From the NCBI GenBank assembly GCA_016743235.1, contig VRZD01000014.1:91923-155922 (forward strand): a DNA stretch of 64,000 bases, given 5' to 3'. This DNA is from Pantanalinema sp. GBBB05 (lineage in GTDB: Bacteria; Cyanobacteriota; Cyanobacteriia; Leptolyngbyales; Leptolyngbyaceae). Under the pieces are notes generated by a model, which saw only the letters and a program-made list of their open reading frames with translations, had not been told where the DNA came from and made no database searches. A program made the position numbers and the translations under genes. This document shows, piece after piece, positions 26,273 to 36,301 of this stretch; position 1 is the stretch's first letter, and every line of letters starts with the position of its first letter.

Positions 26273-26755
26273 CTAGTGAGCAAGCCGAGCCATGATTGTC
26301 GTGAAGCTATTGGACTGTCCGATCGCTCGTAGTTCTACCTGCCGACCGACATTAGGGTCATAGGTTAGCCGTAGGTGCAAATAATCCAAAGGGTAATAGA
26401 GTAAGCGTTCTGACCACTCGATCGCGACAATTCCTGGTTCCACTTCTATCCCCTCCCAGTAGGTTTCTGGATAGAGGGCAGCCGCTTCGTGAGGCTGCAA
26501 ACGGTACAGATCCAGGTGATAGAGCGGCAACCGTCCCCCCAAATACTCGTTGATCAGGGTAAAAGTAGGACTGTCGATCGCATCCGTAATTTCTAATCCG
26601 GCTCCGATCCCTTGGACAAGGGTCGTCTTGCCGCTGCCTAAATCTCCTTCTAGCAGTAATACCGTTCCAGCGGGCAGAAGTTGTCCTAACCGGATGCCGA
26701 ATTCCCGTGTGGCGATCGCATCGGGTAGATGAATTTGAATACAGTCTGCGGTCAT
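26273..26755 (-). CDS. tsaE: tRNA threonylcarbamoyladenosine biosynthesis ATPase
   Basis: TsaE works with TsaB and TsaD to make t6A37 on ANN-decoding tRNAs. The 160-residue protein shows the P-loop GDLGSGKTT (residues 37-45), then [10 protein letters not shown] and LYHLDLYRL, the family signature. A longer frame begins with GTG at 26782, but the ATG at 26755 overlaps the yvcK stop as ATGA, a classic coupled start, and is chosen. The partner genes tsaB and tsaD are not in the window. Confidence 0.93.
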   Translation of the reverse strand: MTADCIQIHLPDAIATREFGIRLGQLLPAGTVLLLEGDLGSGKTTLVQGIGAGLEITDAIDSPTFTLINEYLGGRLPLYHLDLYRLQPHEAAALYPETYWEGIEVEPGIVAIEWSERLLYYPLDYLHLRLTYDPNVGRQVELRAIGQSNSFTTIMARLAH

Positions 26756-28122
26756 GATAATCCTTGCGTTCGGGTATACCACCGCACTAGCACCCGAGCT
26801 AACCGCTGGGGATCATGCCGCACAACGCCGGTGTGTTCCTCTTCATCAAGCACATTCGCCAGAATCACTCGTCGCCCTAATCGTCCAATCCGCTCGCGAT
26901 CCAGGGGAACAGGATTGGAACTTTCTTGGGCATAACGCATTAAGGCTTTGGCAGAAGGTGATTTTTTCTGCACCAAAACAGCCTCAAACAAGTGCTTGCC
27001 ACAGGCGAGGTCGATCGCTTGAATATGATCGCCCACACTATAGCCCTGAGTTTCCCCTTCCTGAGTCATGATGTTACAGACATAAATACTGGGAGCCGGA
27101 GACTGGGCAATCGCTTCGGCGATTTCTGGCACTAGCAGGTTTGGAATAATGCTGGTATAGAGACTACCAGGTCCAATAACAATATAATCCGCTTCCTCAA
27201 TTGCCTTCACAGCTTTAGGTAAGGCAGGCGGATTGGCTGGGATACAACCAATCTGAGCAATCGTGCCTCTGGCCTCCGTAATTTGCGATTCACCCTCAAT
27301 CCGGCGACCATCAGTCAACTCTGCCCATAAGCGCACATCACTTAGGGTAGCAGGCAGCACTTCGCCTCGCACGGCTAACACCCGCGAACTCGCCGCGATC
27401 GCCTGCTCCAAATCACCCGTAATTTCGCTCATAGCCGTCAGGAACAGATTGCCAAAGCTATGTCCTATTAGTCCATCCCCGGCTCGAAAGCGATACTGGA
27501 ATAACTCCGTCATCAGTTTTTCTTCATCGGCTAGGGCTGCCAAGCAGTTCCGAATGTCACCAGGGGGCAACACACCAATTTCGCGGCGCAGTCGTCCCGA
27601 AGATCCCCCATCGTCAGCGACCGTGACGATCGCAGTAATGTTAGCGCTATACTCTTTCAGTCCCCGTAATAGCGTCGAAAGTCCAGTTCCACCGCCAATC
27701 ACCACAATCCGAGGTCCGCGATGTAACCGACGATGGGTCAGCAACACATCAATGAGTTCTTCATCCCCATCGGGCATCAGCACTTCAGTAATTGACCCTA
27801 ATGTGCGAGTCTGCCCCCACCACACCAATAAGAGACCACCTGCCATGGCTAAAGGACCACTGACCTGGCTGGGAATCACATCCGCAATGATATCTAGCAG
27901 CCGTCCAATTAGCTGCGTCGTATAAAACACAGGAGTGAGCTTCATCCAGATGGCAAACCCTAGGGTTGTGAGGAGAACCCCGCCTGCACTTAGCAACAGC
28001 CAACGCTTGACAAATAAACCGGGAGCCAGCCACTTAAACCATTGGTTAACTCGATAGGTAGTCCGACTGCGAGACTCATGCTTGAACACATGGAGTGCTT
28101 GTTTTAATAAGCCGATGGTCAT
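26752..28122 (-). CDS. yvcK: YvcK/CofD-family protein with membrane anchor
   Basis: The C-terminal 320 residues are a YvcK/CofD-like Rossmann domain: [40 protein letters not shown] is diagnostic, with [14 protein letters not shown] after it. YvcK proteins bind UDP-sugars and regulate cell-wall and carbon metabolism. The first 130 residues carry two hydrophobic helices (about 41-61 and 88-106), an N-terminal extension typical of cyanobacterial members that should tether it to the membrane. Length is 456. It is translationally coupled to tsaE. Confidence 0.88.
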   Translation of the reverse strand: MTIGLLKQALHVFKHESRSRTTYRVNQWFKWLAPGLFVKRWLLLSAGGVLLTTLGFAIWMKLTPVFYTTQLIGRLLDIIADVIPSQVSGPLAMAGGLLLVWWGQTRTLGSITEVLMPDGDEELIDVLLTHRRLHRGPRIVVIGGGTGLSTLLRGLKEYSANITAIVTVADDGGSSGRLRREIGVLPPGDIRNCLAALADEEKLMTELFQYRFRAGDGLIGHSFGNLFLTAMSEITGDLEQAIAASSRVLAVRGEVLPATLSDVRLWAELTDGRRIEGESQITEARGTIAQIGCIPANPPALPKAVKAIEEADYIVIGPGSLYTSIIPNLLVPEIAEAIAQSPAPSIYVCNIMTQEGETQGYSVGDHIQAIDLACGKHLFEAVLVQKKSPSAKALMRYAQESSNPVPLDRERIGRLGRRVILANVLDEEEHTGVVRHDPQRLARVLVRWYTRTQGLS

Positions 28123-28727
28123 TACAAATGGAAAGGTAAGGGGTAGGGAAAGACTGACGAACCGAGATTTAGAGATGGAACTGGCAGAAGAGTTAACACT
28201 CAGTGCTGATTGAACAATACATTCTCTTTTTCATGGGTGGGGAGAAGTCTCCAGGCAAGTCTCAGTTCTAATCAATAAAATTGCTGATTTATTCAAGCAC
28301 TAACCTTGATGATGAGAGTGTTCCTTTATAAATCTCGACTGAATAATTAATGATTGCAGAATCGGTGGTTTTGGACTGATACGCAACAGGCTTTGAGCGG
28401 ATTTTCTCAGAGGAACCTCTATAACTTGGGGAGGAAACGGAAACGGTAGTTAGTTTACAGGGTTTAACGTAGCCCATCCACGACAATTTGTGCCATAAAC
28501 AGATGTTGCAGAGCGAGCTAAGTTGAGCTATTCATGGGAAGGCGTTCTGAAGCCTGTGATACATCATCTCTCTGCAAGCGTACGGCTTTGTTATGATTGC
28601 TGCTTCCACCTGTAAGGATTTTGTGAAGGGCTGTTTTAAACTCGCATAGCGTCTTTAATCTCTAGCTGAGGAGATTGATTCCTGGACTTAGGTTGATTGG
28701 TGATAGGGATTTTGAGTTCACATTCTG
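28123..28727. other. Intergenic region, nothing recognised
   Basis: The 605-base gap separates divergent yvcK and the Mla-type ATPase gene. A 65-codon minus-strand frame (28289-28486) looks like chance: it resembles no family I know and has no clear ribosome-binding site. I found no tRNA, riboswitch or strong hairpin. The promoters for both flanking operons must lie here. Confidence 0.4.
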
Positions 28728-29510
28728 ATGGTTGAGCCATTGATTGAGTTGAAGGGCATCTGTAAATCATTTGGCAACAGCGTCGTTCTAGACTCTGTTG
28801 ATCTAACAATTTACCGGGGAGAGGCCTTGGTAATCGTGGGTCCTTCAGGGACAGGAAAATCTACAATCCTGCGGATTATCGCAGGGTTATTAGCCCCAGA
28901 CGCAGGAGAAATCTATGTGCAAGGACAACGACGACTGGGTTTAATTGAGGATGCTGAAGATCCGATCGGGATTGGGATGGTATTTCAGCAGTCTGCTTTA
29001 TTTGACTCGTTGACGGTGGCAGAGAATGTAGGGTTTCTCCTGTATGAACATTCCAAACTGCCCCGACGACGGATCCGGGAGTTAGTCCATCAACGGTTAG
29101 AAATGGTGGGTTTATCGGACATTGGCAATCGCTATCCAGCCCAGCTCTCGGGTGGTATGCGCAAACGGGTTAGCTTTGCCCGAGCGATTATGGCAAACCC
29201 GGAAAATCCCACCAGTACTCCAGAGGTATTGCTTTATGATGAGCCAACAGCCGGACTAGACCCAATCGCCTCTACTTTGATTGAAGATCTGGTGCGCCAA
29301 CTGCAACGAGCCGAGGCAGGGTGTAGTACCTATGTCATGGTGACCCATCAGGAAAGTACCATTCGCCGAACCGCCGATCGCGTCATCATGCTATATAGCG
29401 GCAAAGTGCAATGGGAAGGCACAGTAGAGGATATCGATCGCACAGAAAACCCTTTAATTCGTCAGTTTTTTAGTGGCAGTGTCGAAGGTCCAATTCAGGT
29501 AGCAGGCTAA
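28728..29510 (+). CDS. ABC transporter ATPase, MlaF-type (lipid transport)
   Basis: The 260-residue ATPase has Walker A GPSGTGKST, Q-loop MVFQQSALF, signature LSGGMRKR, Walker B LLYDEPTAGLD and switch His in VTHQ. The LSGGMRKR variant and the following MCE gene place it in the Mla/TGD family that moves phospholipids between membranes (TGD3 in chloroplasts). The ATG at 28728 gives MVEPLIELKGICKSFG. The permease (MlaE/TGD1) is not adjacent and must be encoded elsewhere. The MCE gene follows after 97 bases. Confidence 0.9.
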   Translation: MVEPLIELKGICKSFGNSVVLDSVDLTIYRGEALVIVGPSGTGKSTILRIIAGLLAPDAGEIYVQGQRRLGLIEDAEDPIGIGMVFQQSALFDSLTVAENVGFLLYEHSKLPRRRIRELVHQRLEMVGLSDIGNRYPAQLSGGMRKRVSFARAIMANPENPTSTPEVLLYDEPTAGLDPIASTLIEDLVRQLQRAEAGCSTYVMVTHQESTIRRTADRVIMLYSGKVQWEGTVEDIDRTENPLIRQFFSGSVEGPIQVAG

Positions 29511-29607
29511 TGAGCAATGAACTGTAAACAATAAGTAATGAACAATGCTGGGTTGAGGATATTCAACTGATGACGAAATAGCTCTATAAGGAGTGAGATA
29601 GGGGTTT

Positions 29608-30894
29608 ATGCGATCGCGGACAATTCGAGAGGGTTCAGTTGGCTTACTAATTTTGCTGGGGCTAACGCTGTTTGCGGGATTAATTTTGTGGCTGCGGGGT
29701 TTAAATCCAGCCCAGCGGAGTTATCGAATCGTCGTCGGCTTTGCCAACGTGGCAGGCATGCAAATTGGGTCTGTTGTCCGTTATCGGGGAGTGGGGGTCG
29801 GCAAAATTACTGAGATTCGCCCTGGTCCAAACGGCGTTGAGGTGAGTGTAGATATCACGCCTGCCGATTTAGTCATTCCCAGAACGGTCAAAGTCCAGGT
29901 GAATTCATCCGGTCTACTGGGTGAAACGGCGATCGACATTGTGCCCCTCAAACCACTGACCGCCGCAGTAACCGCTAATCCCCTTGATCGAGCTTGTGAC
30001 CCTAACGTTATTCTCTGCAACAAATCGCAGCTCACGGGTGAAGTGGGACTCAGCCCTGAGGAAGCCTTTGGAGCCGTCATCCGCTTTGCCAATACTTATA
30101 CCGATCCGCGCTTCTTTGAAAATGTCAATTCGGTGGTCAAGAATGGCTCGCAAGCTGCCGCTGAGATTGCTGAACTGGGGCGCGAATTTACGTCTTTAGC
30201 TAAGGATCTGCGCCAAGAAGTCAAAAGCGTTTCTACGCCAATTCGGACGGTGGCGACCCAAGCCAGCCTCACGACGACGGAGCTTAACAACTTACTGACA
30301 GCCAACCGGGCTACACTGATCGCGACTCTAAATAATCTGAACCAAACCAGCGCCCAACTCCGAACGACCGTTGGCAGCTTCAATACCATCCTGTCTCAGG
30401 CAGAACAGGGAGAGTTTCTACAAAACTTAGAAACATTATCGGCAAATGTAGCGCAAGCTTCGGCAAATTTGCGAGATTTATCGGCGGCTGTTAATAGCCC
30501 GGAAAATCTGACCGTCCTTCAACAAACGCTAGATTCTGCCAGAGTGACATTCCAAAATGCAGAAAAGATCACTTCCGATTTGGATGAATTAACTGGTGAT
30601 CCGCGATTCCGGGATAATCTGCGAAATTTGGTTAATGGTCTCAGCGGATTAGTCTCCTCTACTCAACAACTGCATCAGCAAACCCAAATCTCTCAAATTC
30701 TGTCGCCGATCGCCGCCGAACAAAGACAGATTCAAGCAGAACAGAGCCACCCGGAGACTGCGAGCCAGGGAAGAGAGCTGGCGGAGCAGCGGAACATCGC
30801 AGAAACCGGAAGCCGCCCTAACTCACTAGTGAACCAGCCACCTACCACTCTAAGTAATGAACCAGCGGTGAAAGAGCAGCAACCATCCCAGTAA
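29608..30894 (+). CDS. MCE-domain protein (MlaD/TGD2-like)
   Basis: The 428-residue protein has one N-terminal membrane helix (about residues 8-29) and an MCE domain (about 38-120) with FANVAGMQIGSVVRYRGVGVGKI and the NSSGLLGET block. A long helical region follows, rich in Q, N, S and T (about 160-370), and a hydrophilic tail. MCE proteins form hexameric rings or tubes that hold lipids in the periplasm. It pairs with the preceding ATPase gene as the substrate-binding part of the transporter. The start is ATG at 29608. Confidence 0.9.
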   Translation: MRSRTIREGSVGLLILLGLTLFAGLILWLRGLNPAQRSYRIVVGFANVAGMQIGSVVRYRGVGVGKITEIRPGPNGVEVSVDITPADLVIPRTVKVQVNSSGLLGETAIDIVPLKPLTAAVTANPLDRACDPNVILCNKSQLTGEVGLSPEEAFGAVIRFANTYTDPRFFENVNSVVKNGSQAAAEIAELGREFTSLAKDLRQEVKSVSTPIRTVATQASLTTTELNNLLTANRATLIATLNNLNQTSAQLRTTVGSFNTILSQAEQGEFLQNLETLSANVAQASANLRDLSAAVNSPENLTVLQQTLDSARVTFQNAEKITSDLDELTGDPRFRDNLRNLVNGLSGLVSSTQQLHQQTQISQILSPIAAEQRQIQAEQSHPETASQGRELAEQRNIAETGSRPNSLVNQPPTTLSNEPAVKEQQPSQ

Positions 30895-30923
30895 TAGTTC
30901 CGTTGCCCTCCCTAACGAACCGC

Positions 30924-31220
30924 TTAGCTCCAATCATCCCGTCGGCTGCCACGCCCTTTATAGACTTGAGCCGCCGCATGAATCTGCCGAGTTTTTTCAA
31001 ACAACGCCGCTTCCGTTAAATTCCATTGCTTTAGGAGTTTGTCCAAATCTGACTGAATATCTCTAGCACCCGGAAAGCCGTGATAGCGAATGCGTAGGCG
31101 AGCCAGTTCTGCCAGATTGTAATCGGTTGGGTCAGCATTTAGTAGAGAGTTGACGATCGCGCGATCGCTACTCCACAAAGGATGTTGCTGTTCTTTTGAT
31201 TCCGGTAATTCCGCTGCCAT
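30924..31220 (-). CDS. DUF3288 family protein
   Basis: The 98-residue soluble protein matches the cyanobacterial DUF3288 family, with KEQQHPLWSSDRAIVNSLL, YNLAELARLRIRYHGFPGARDIQ and LFEKTRQIHAAAQVYKG as its conserved blocks. Function is unknown. The ATG at 31220 gives the usual MAAELPESKEQQHP start; an alternative start five codons upstream is less likely. It is convergent with the MCE gene (29 bases apart). Confidence 0.85.
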   Translation of the reverse strand: MAAELPESKEQQHPLWSSDRAIVNSLLNADPTDYNLAELARLRIRYHGFPGARDIQSDLDKLLKQWNLTEAALFEKTRQIHAAAQVYKGRGSRRDDWS

Positions 31221-31505
31221 AATCCGGGTTAACAATACAAGGTTTAGTTTTTAGATAGTAGTGGTTAATTGTCGTGGTTGCGGAATCATGCGATCGGCGC
31301 ATTACAAAATTCAATGTGCTAACAGGAAAAATTCCTGCTATTCTTAGCCGATGAATTCCTTACAGTGGGCAATCTGGCACTATAACTAATGCTAGAGGAA
31401 CGATGGGTGGCTCTAAGGGGCAATTTAATTTGATCCCATTGATCCCCAACCAATTTTGTTTCCACCCATGTCCCTGGTTTGTGTAATAGGAGTGAAGTGA
31501 AGCGG

Positions 31506-32171
31506 ATGGCAATGGCATTTAAACCTCCAGCTCGATCGCAACCGCCGTCGCCTCGCAGGCGATCTGGCCCTGTGGGACAACCATCGCAGCCCAGTGGGGC
31601 TTCCCGGCAGGGGCGGGGACAAAGGCGCCAGACTTTAGGCAGGCAGCGACCAGAACGGGAGTTACCGACTCGACCGTCCGCTGTCAGACGCCCTCCCCTC
31701 GATCGTTACGCCATTAGCTCACCGACTGATCAACCCGTAAGGCTGCAACCACGGGATAGAATGCCAGCCGCTCCCCTGGGAGTGCGGCGCTTACGAGCAG
31801 AACAACAATTACCCACTTCGGTTCGGTTACTTATTCAGATTCAACGGGGTTCGGTCGCTGTCGCCTTTGTGCTAGTAACAGCCGCCCTGGTCGTCTATGG
31901 CAGTACCGTCTACATGCAGCAGCTATGGAGTAAGGAATATCGGCAGTTGAAGACCTTAGAGCGGAGCGAGCGGCAGATGGTAGCAGCGAGCGATGTCATT
32001 AAAGAACAAATTGTCCAACAGGCAGAACGACCCGGCTCTGGGTTGGTTCGACGGACTAAAGATATGGCGATCTTTTTAGAACCCGCTCCGGCTCGTCCAG
32101 CCCAAACACCCACAATGCCAAGTTTACCGAAGTCAGAACCAACGGCGACCAATAGCCCATTGGGGTACTAA
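31506..32171 (+). CDS. FtsL-like bitopic protein upstream of ftsI
   Basis: The roughly 220-residue protein has a long basic N-terminal region full of R, P, Q and S (residues 1-100, probably disordered and cytoplasmic). One transmembrane helix follows (SVAVAFVLVTAALVVYGSTVYM), then a short coiled-coil region and a Pro-rich tail outside. Size order, topology and position 12 bases before ftsI are as expected for FtsL or DivIC, which recruit FtsI/FtsW at the septum, but I see no convincing sequence match. ATGs at 31506 and 31512 are both possible starts. Confidence 0.65.
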   Translation: MAMAFKPPARSQPPSPRRRSGPVGQPSQPSGASRQGRGQRRQTLGRQRPERELPTRPSAVRRPPLDRYAISSPTDQPVRLQPRDRMPAAPLGVRRLRAEQQLPTSVRLLIQIQRGSVAVAFVLVTAALVVYGSTVYMQQLWSKEYRQLKTLERSERQMVAASDVIKEQIVQQAERPGSGLVRRTKDMAIFLEPAPARPAQTPTMPSLPKSEPTATNSPLGY

Positions 32172-32183
32172 GGGGGAAATGGG

Positions 32184-33992
32184 ATGGCTGGCTCTTCATA
32201 TACAGCACGATCGCGGCAGTTCCGCCGTTGGCTCGCCCGCCTGAATCAGGTTAAAGCACCGCCTTGGGCAGAAACACCACGCTTTCGAGCCGTGTTAGTT
32301 TGGGGATTGCTGATGGCCAGTACTGGACTATTAGCCATCAACTTGTTCCATTTGCAGGTGATTAAGGCTCCAGTACTAAAAGCAATAGCGCAACAACAAC
32401 AGGTCATTCAGGTTCGTCCGTTTATTCCCCGTCGTTCCATTGTCGATCGCGTCGGCACAGTTCTGGCATTGGATCGTCCTGTATTTACGCTATTTGCCCA
32501 TCCCAAATTATTTCAAGAATCAAAGACCGCGATCGCAGAAAAGTTAGCACCCATTTTGGGGCATCCCGTCGCAGAGCTAGTCAAGAAATTTGATCAGCAA
32601 GAAAGCGGCATTCGGCTGGAATATGCTCTGACTGAAGATGTGGCTGACCGGATCGATGACTTGCGCCTGGATGGCTTGGAAATGCTTCAGCACCAAGAGC
32701 GGCTTTATCCTCATCAAGAGTTAGCCGCGGACATTATTGGCTATGTCAATGATGAGCATCGGGGACAGGCTGGCATTGAACTGAGTCAACAAACCCTCCT
32801 CGATCGCACCGAGAAGGCTATGCAACTGCGACGGATGGGAGATGGCTCCATCATGCCCGATCTGGTGCCAGGAGGATTTCTCAGCGTTGACGACTTACAT
32901 TTACAACTGACGATCGATAGCCGCCTACAACGCATTGTGGAACGGGCTTTAAAGCAGCAAGTTCAAGCATTTAATGCCAAGCGGGGCACGGTCATCATCA
33001 TGGATGTCCGTGATGGTTCGTTACTGGCATTGGTGAATACACCGACGTTTGATCCAAACCAGTACTACAAAGCGCCGATCGAACGACTGAAAAACTGGGC
33101 AATTTCTGACCTATATGAACCCGGGTCAACCTTTAAGCCGATCAATGTTGCGGTGGCTCTGGAAGCCGGAACAATCAATCCTGACACCGTCTTCGATGTA
33201 CCTGGAGAAATTTCCCGCGAAGGATGGCCCATTGTTGGAGGAGCGGGTGGTGGCAGTATGTCTGTAGGTGACATTGTGGCACTGTCCAACAACGTGGGTA
33301 TGGTCTTCATTACTGAAACAATGAAGCCAGAAGCATACTACAAAGGGTTGAAGCGGATTGGTATTGGTGAACTGACTGGGATCGACCTCCCTTCGGAAAC
33401 GGCAGGGCAATTTGCGGATCAACAGTCGTTTGTCGCCTCTAGTATCGTGCCTGCTACGGTGTCATTTGGGCAGGGGTTTTCGCTGACTCCGGTCCAACTT
33501 GCTCAACTCACTAGCGCGATCGCCAATGGTGGCAAGTTAATGACTCCTCATTTGGTGCAGGGCTTATATGACAGCAAAGGTCGGCTGTATTGGCAACCGA
33601 AATTACCTGTTAAACAAGTGTTTTCTGCCAAAACGTCTAAAGCTCTGTTGCCCATGATGGAACGTGTCGTTGATGAAGGCACTGGGAAAGCTGCCCAACT
33701 CGATGGCTATCGGGTCGGGGGGAAGACCGGAACTGCCCAAAAAGCCACTGCTGGCGGCGGCTATTCAGAACATGCTTTCATTACAAGTTTTGTGGGAGTG
33801 CTGCCGATCGAGGATCCCCGCTACGTGATTGTGGCAGTGATTGACGAACCCCAAGGCGATAATGTCTATGGGGGGACAGTTGCTGCCCCAATCGTCAAAA
33901 CCATCATGGAAGAACTGGTCACTTTAGGGGGTTTGCCTCCTAGTGCTATTCCTAAAGGCGAGGCAGCCGATAGCTCCGAAGAGGACTATTAA
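32184..33992 (+). CDS. ftsI: Septal peptidoglycan transpeptidase (penicillin-binding protein, FtsI)
   Basis: The 602-residue class B penicillin-binding protein has a short cytoplasmic segment, one membrane anchor (about residues 36-56), a pedestal domain with RRSIVDRVGTVLA, and a transpeptidase domain. The active-site serine is Ser315 in EPGSTFKP, the SxN motif is LSNNVG, and the KTG motif is GGKTGTAQ (Lys514). It crosslinks peptidoglycan during division. It follows the FtsL-like gene by 12 bases, supporting a division operon. Confidence 0.93.
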   Translation: MAGSSYTARSRQFRRWLARLNQVKAPPWAETPRFRAVLVWGLLMASTGLLAINLFHLQVIKAPVLKAIAQQQQVIQVRPFIPRRSIVDRVGTVLALDRPVFTLFAHPKLFQESKTAIAEKLAPILGHPVAELVKKFDQQESGIRLEYALTEDVADRIDDLRLDGLEMLQHQERLYPHQELAADIIGYVNDEHRGQAGIELSQQTLLDRTEKAMQLRRMGDGSIMPDLVPGGFLSVDDLHLQLTIDSRLQRIVERALKQQVQAFNAKRGTVIIMDVRDGSLLALVNTPTFDPNQYYKAPIERLKNWAISDLYEPGSTFKPINVAVALEAGTINPDTVFDVPGEISREGWPIVGGAGGGSMSVGDIVALSNNVGMVFITETMKPEAYYKGLKRIGIGELTGIDLPSETAGQFADQQSFVASSIVPATVSFGQGFSLTPVQLAQLTSAIANGGKLMTPHLVQGLYDSKGRLYWQPKLPVKQVFSAKTSKALLPMMERVVDEGTGKAAQLDGYRVGGKTGTAQKATAGGGYSEHAFITSFVGVLPIEDPRYVIVAVIDEPQGDNVYGGTVAAPIVKTIMEELVTLGGLPPSAIPKGEAADSSEEDY

Positions 33993-34032
33993 GCAATGAC
34001 CGCCATCTCCTCACCAAGGCGAGTCCTATGCC

Positions 34033-36105
34033 TTACCCCCTTGTCTGACTTGCCTGCACTTGAGTTAGCACTTGTTCCAGACTTCGAGCTGGCTCCTGAC
34101 AACTCAAGCCTTGGCAAACTAAACCTACTACCCCATTGGGTAGCTCGGTAGCCAGTTGATAAACAGCGGTAGGCAGATAGTGAGTAGCTAAGGTAGCGAT
34201 CGTGGGAGACGTAGTTTGGATCAATGTATGGTGTTGCCACCAGTCAAGCGCAGAAAACAAACTAGGACAGGCTTGAGGGGATTGCTCCATTACCGTGGCA
34301 AAGGCCCGTAACGTTTGTTCAGCTCGATCAAAATAGCTGAGATCAGCTGTTAAGAGCGCCAGCCGAATTAAATTGGCGGCTGCCACTCCATTAGCCGCAG
34401 GAGTCGCATTATCGATGTAACTGCGTTCTCGCACTAATAAATCATCACTGGCATCAGTATTGTAGTAACCGCCTAACTCTAGGCTCCAGAGAAACTCGTC
34501 AAACTCTTCCTGTGCCCGGATCGCCTGATCAAGCCAGGATTGAGCGATCGCCACCATCTCTTGAGCACTGGCAGCAAATCCCAAACAGGTCTGATGCAAA
34601 TCAAGTAACGCCTTAATCAACAACGCATAGTCTTCTGACTGGGCTAGGATACTGACCTGACCGTCATAATTGAGGCGATGCAACCGATGTTTTACCCATT
34701 GATGCTCCAGAATAAATTGCGCCGCCTGGGTCGCTAGTTGCAGGTAATCCGATCGCTGAAGCGCACTTGCTGCTCGTGCCAATCCAGAAATCATTAAACT
34801 ATTCCAGGCAACAATCATTTTGGTATCGGTGACTGGTGGAATCCGCCCCGACCAATTTCCCGTTTTTGCCTCCTGGCTGGTACGGGCAGGAGACACCGTA
34901 TTCTTGGTTGCCTGTCCATAACGCGCCTCAAACAACTTAACCAGGCTAGTGGTTACAGCCGTACTGGCGATCGCTTCGGATGTCCGTCGCTGCAAAACAT
35001 TCTTGCCTTCAAAATTGCCATTGGCTGAAACTGTAAAATAGCGGGCAAGTTCGGCTAATTCCTGGGGCGACAATAGCTGTTGTAACTCAGAATAACTCCA
35101 AACATAAAATGCCCCTTCTTCAGGCTCTACTGCCTCGGGCGTTAGAAAAGTATCCGCATCCTGGGCAGCATAAAAGTATCCTGTAGGAGCAGTCATCTCG
35201 CGCTTTAACCAGCTGACCGTCAGGTCGATCGCGCGTTCAAAAGCAGGTTCCCGCAGCCCGGATACCCACAAGTTTGCCAGATACTCGGTAATCTGCCCAT
35301 TGTCGTACAACATTTTTTCAAAGTGGGGCACTGTCCAAGTTGAATCCACTGTATAGCGATGGAAGCCACCCCCAACATGATCAAAAATCCCACCCAAAGC
35401 CAGGTCTAGCCCCCGTTGGTTACTGGTGGCTTTGGCATCATAGCGGCAGTCGAAACGAAATCGCATTGTCCGCAGTGCCACATCAGCATAGGGAATCATG
35501 GGGAAGCTGGGTCCCGGTGAACTACCAGAAACTACACCAGTGTTATACTCCAAGCCCTGGCGTAATACATCCTGACCAATCTGTGCGGCTGGTTGCAGCG
35601 TTGCCACTCCTTGCAAATTGCTCAAAATTTCAGTTTTGATCGCTTGCAACTTGTCCGTTTCAGTATCGTAGTAGCGGCGAACAGCTTGCAGTACCTGAAG
35701 GAAGCCAGGTCGCCCATAACGGGGCTCCACCGGGAAGTAGGTACCCCCATAAAACGGCACTAAATCCCCAGGCGTGAGAAAAATATTCAGCGGCCATCCC
35801 CCCTGACCCACCATCATCTGGAGGGCTTGCATATAGATACTATCCAGATCAGGGCGTTCTTCCCGATCGACCTTGATCGGCAAGAAGTTGGCATTCATAT
35901 ACTCGGCGATCGTGGGATCAGAAAAGGCTTCCCCCTCCATCACCGTACACCAGTGACAACTGGAATAACCTACTGAGAGAAAGATTGGCTTATTGTCCCG
36001 TTGTGCTGTCGCTAAAGCCTCCTCAGACCAATCCCACCAAGCGATCGGGTTTTCGGCATGTTTACGGAGATAAAGGCTTTTAGCAGTGGCAAGACGGTTG
36101 GGCAT
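34033..36105 (-). CDS. DUF255/YyaL-type thioredoxin-fold protein
   Basis: The 690-residue protein begins with a thioredoxin-like DUF255 domain (about residues 1-160) containing the CxxC motif SSCHWCTVM and the strongly conserved AENPIAWWDWSEEAL, QMMVGQGGWPLNIFLTP and YGGTYFP. A large (alpha/alpha)6-barrel similar to N-acylglucosamine epimerases and cellobiose epimerases makes up the rest. The family (YyaL, mammalian SPATA20) has no firm biochemical role. The frame opens at 36171, but the ATG at 36105 gives the typical MPNRLATAKSLYLRKHAENP start and is preferred. Confidence 0.9.
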   Translation of the reverse strand: MPNRLATAKSLYLRKHAENPIAWWDWSEEALATAQRDNKPIFLSVGYSSCHWCTVMEGEAFSDPTIAEYMNANFLPIKVDREERPDLDSIYMQALQMMVGQGGWPLNIFLTPGDLVPFYGGTYFPVEPRYGRPGFLQVLQAVRRYYDTETDKLQAIKTEILSNLQGVATLQPAAQIGQDVLRQGLEYNTGVVSGSSPGPSFPMIPYADVALRTMRFRFDCRYDAKATSNQRGLDLALGGIFDHVGGGFHRYTVDSTWTVPHFEKMLYDNGQITEYLANLWVSGLREPAFERAIDLTVSWLKREMTAPTGYFYAAQDADTFLTPEAVEPEEGAFYVWSYSELQQLLSPQELAELARYFTVSANGNFEGKNVLQRRTSEAIASTAVTTSLVKLFEARYGQATKNTVSPARTSQEAKTGNWSGRIPPVTDTKMIVAWNSLMISGLARAASALQRSDYLQLATQAAQFILEHQWVKHRLHRLNYDGQVSILAQSEDYALLIKALLDLHQTCLGFAASAQEMVAIAQSWLDQAIRAQEEFDEFLWSLELGGYYNTDASDDLLVRERSYIDNATPAANGVAAANLIRLALLTADLSYFDRAEQTLRAFATVMEQSPQACPSLFSALDWWQHHTLIQTTSPTIATLATHYLPTAVYQLATELPNGVVGLVCQGLSCQEPARSLEQVLTQVQASQTRG

Positions 36106-36253
36106 ACAACACCTGAGACATCGACGATAAACGCTCAAAGGCTCAATGCTTACAAGAATTCGTTTGAGCATTGAGCCTGAATTCCCCTGCTAGTTTAGCG
36201 TGGGGATCGCCATTGGTCGATCGGAGCCGCAAATTCTCCCACTGAACCAAAGC

Positions 36254-36277
36254 AAAGGCGCGATCGATCGCGCCTTT
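36254..36277. terminator. 24-base perfect palindrome, probable terminator
   Basis: A perfect palindrome starts AAAGGCGCGAT and contains two CGATCG cores. It lies between the leftward CAAD gene and the leftward DUF255 gene. On the minus strand it follows the CAAD stop by about 25 bases and ends in TTT, so it may terminate that transcript. Confidence 0.6.
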
Positions 36278-36301
36278 ACAACCAATCAAGTGGCAGACAA
36301 T

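Noticed and set aside
28289..28486. 65-codon minus-strand frame upstream of the Mla ATPase gene
   Set aside because: It lacks a clear Shine-Dalgarno and resembles nothing known; chance open frames of this size are common in such gaps.
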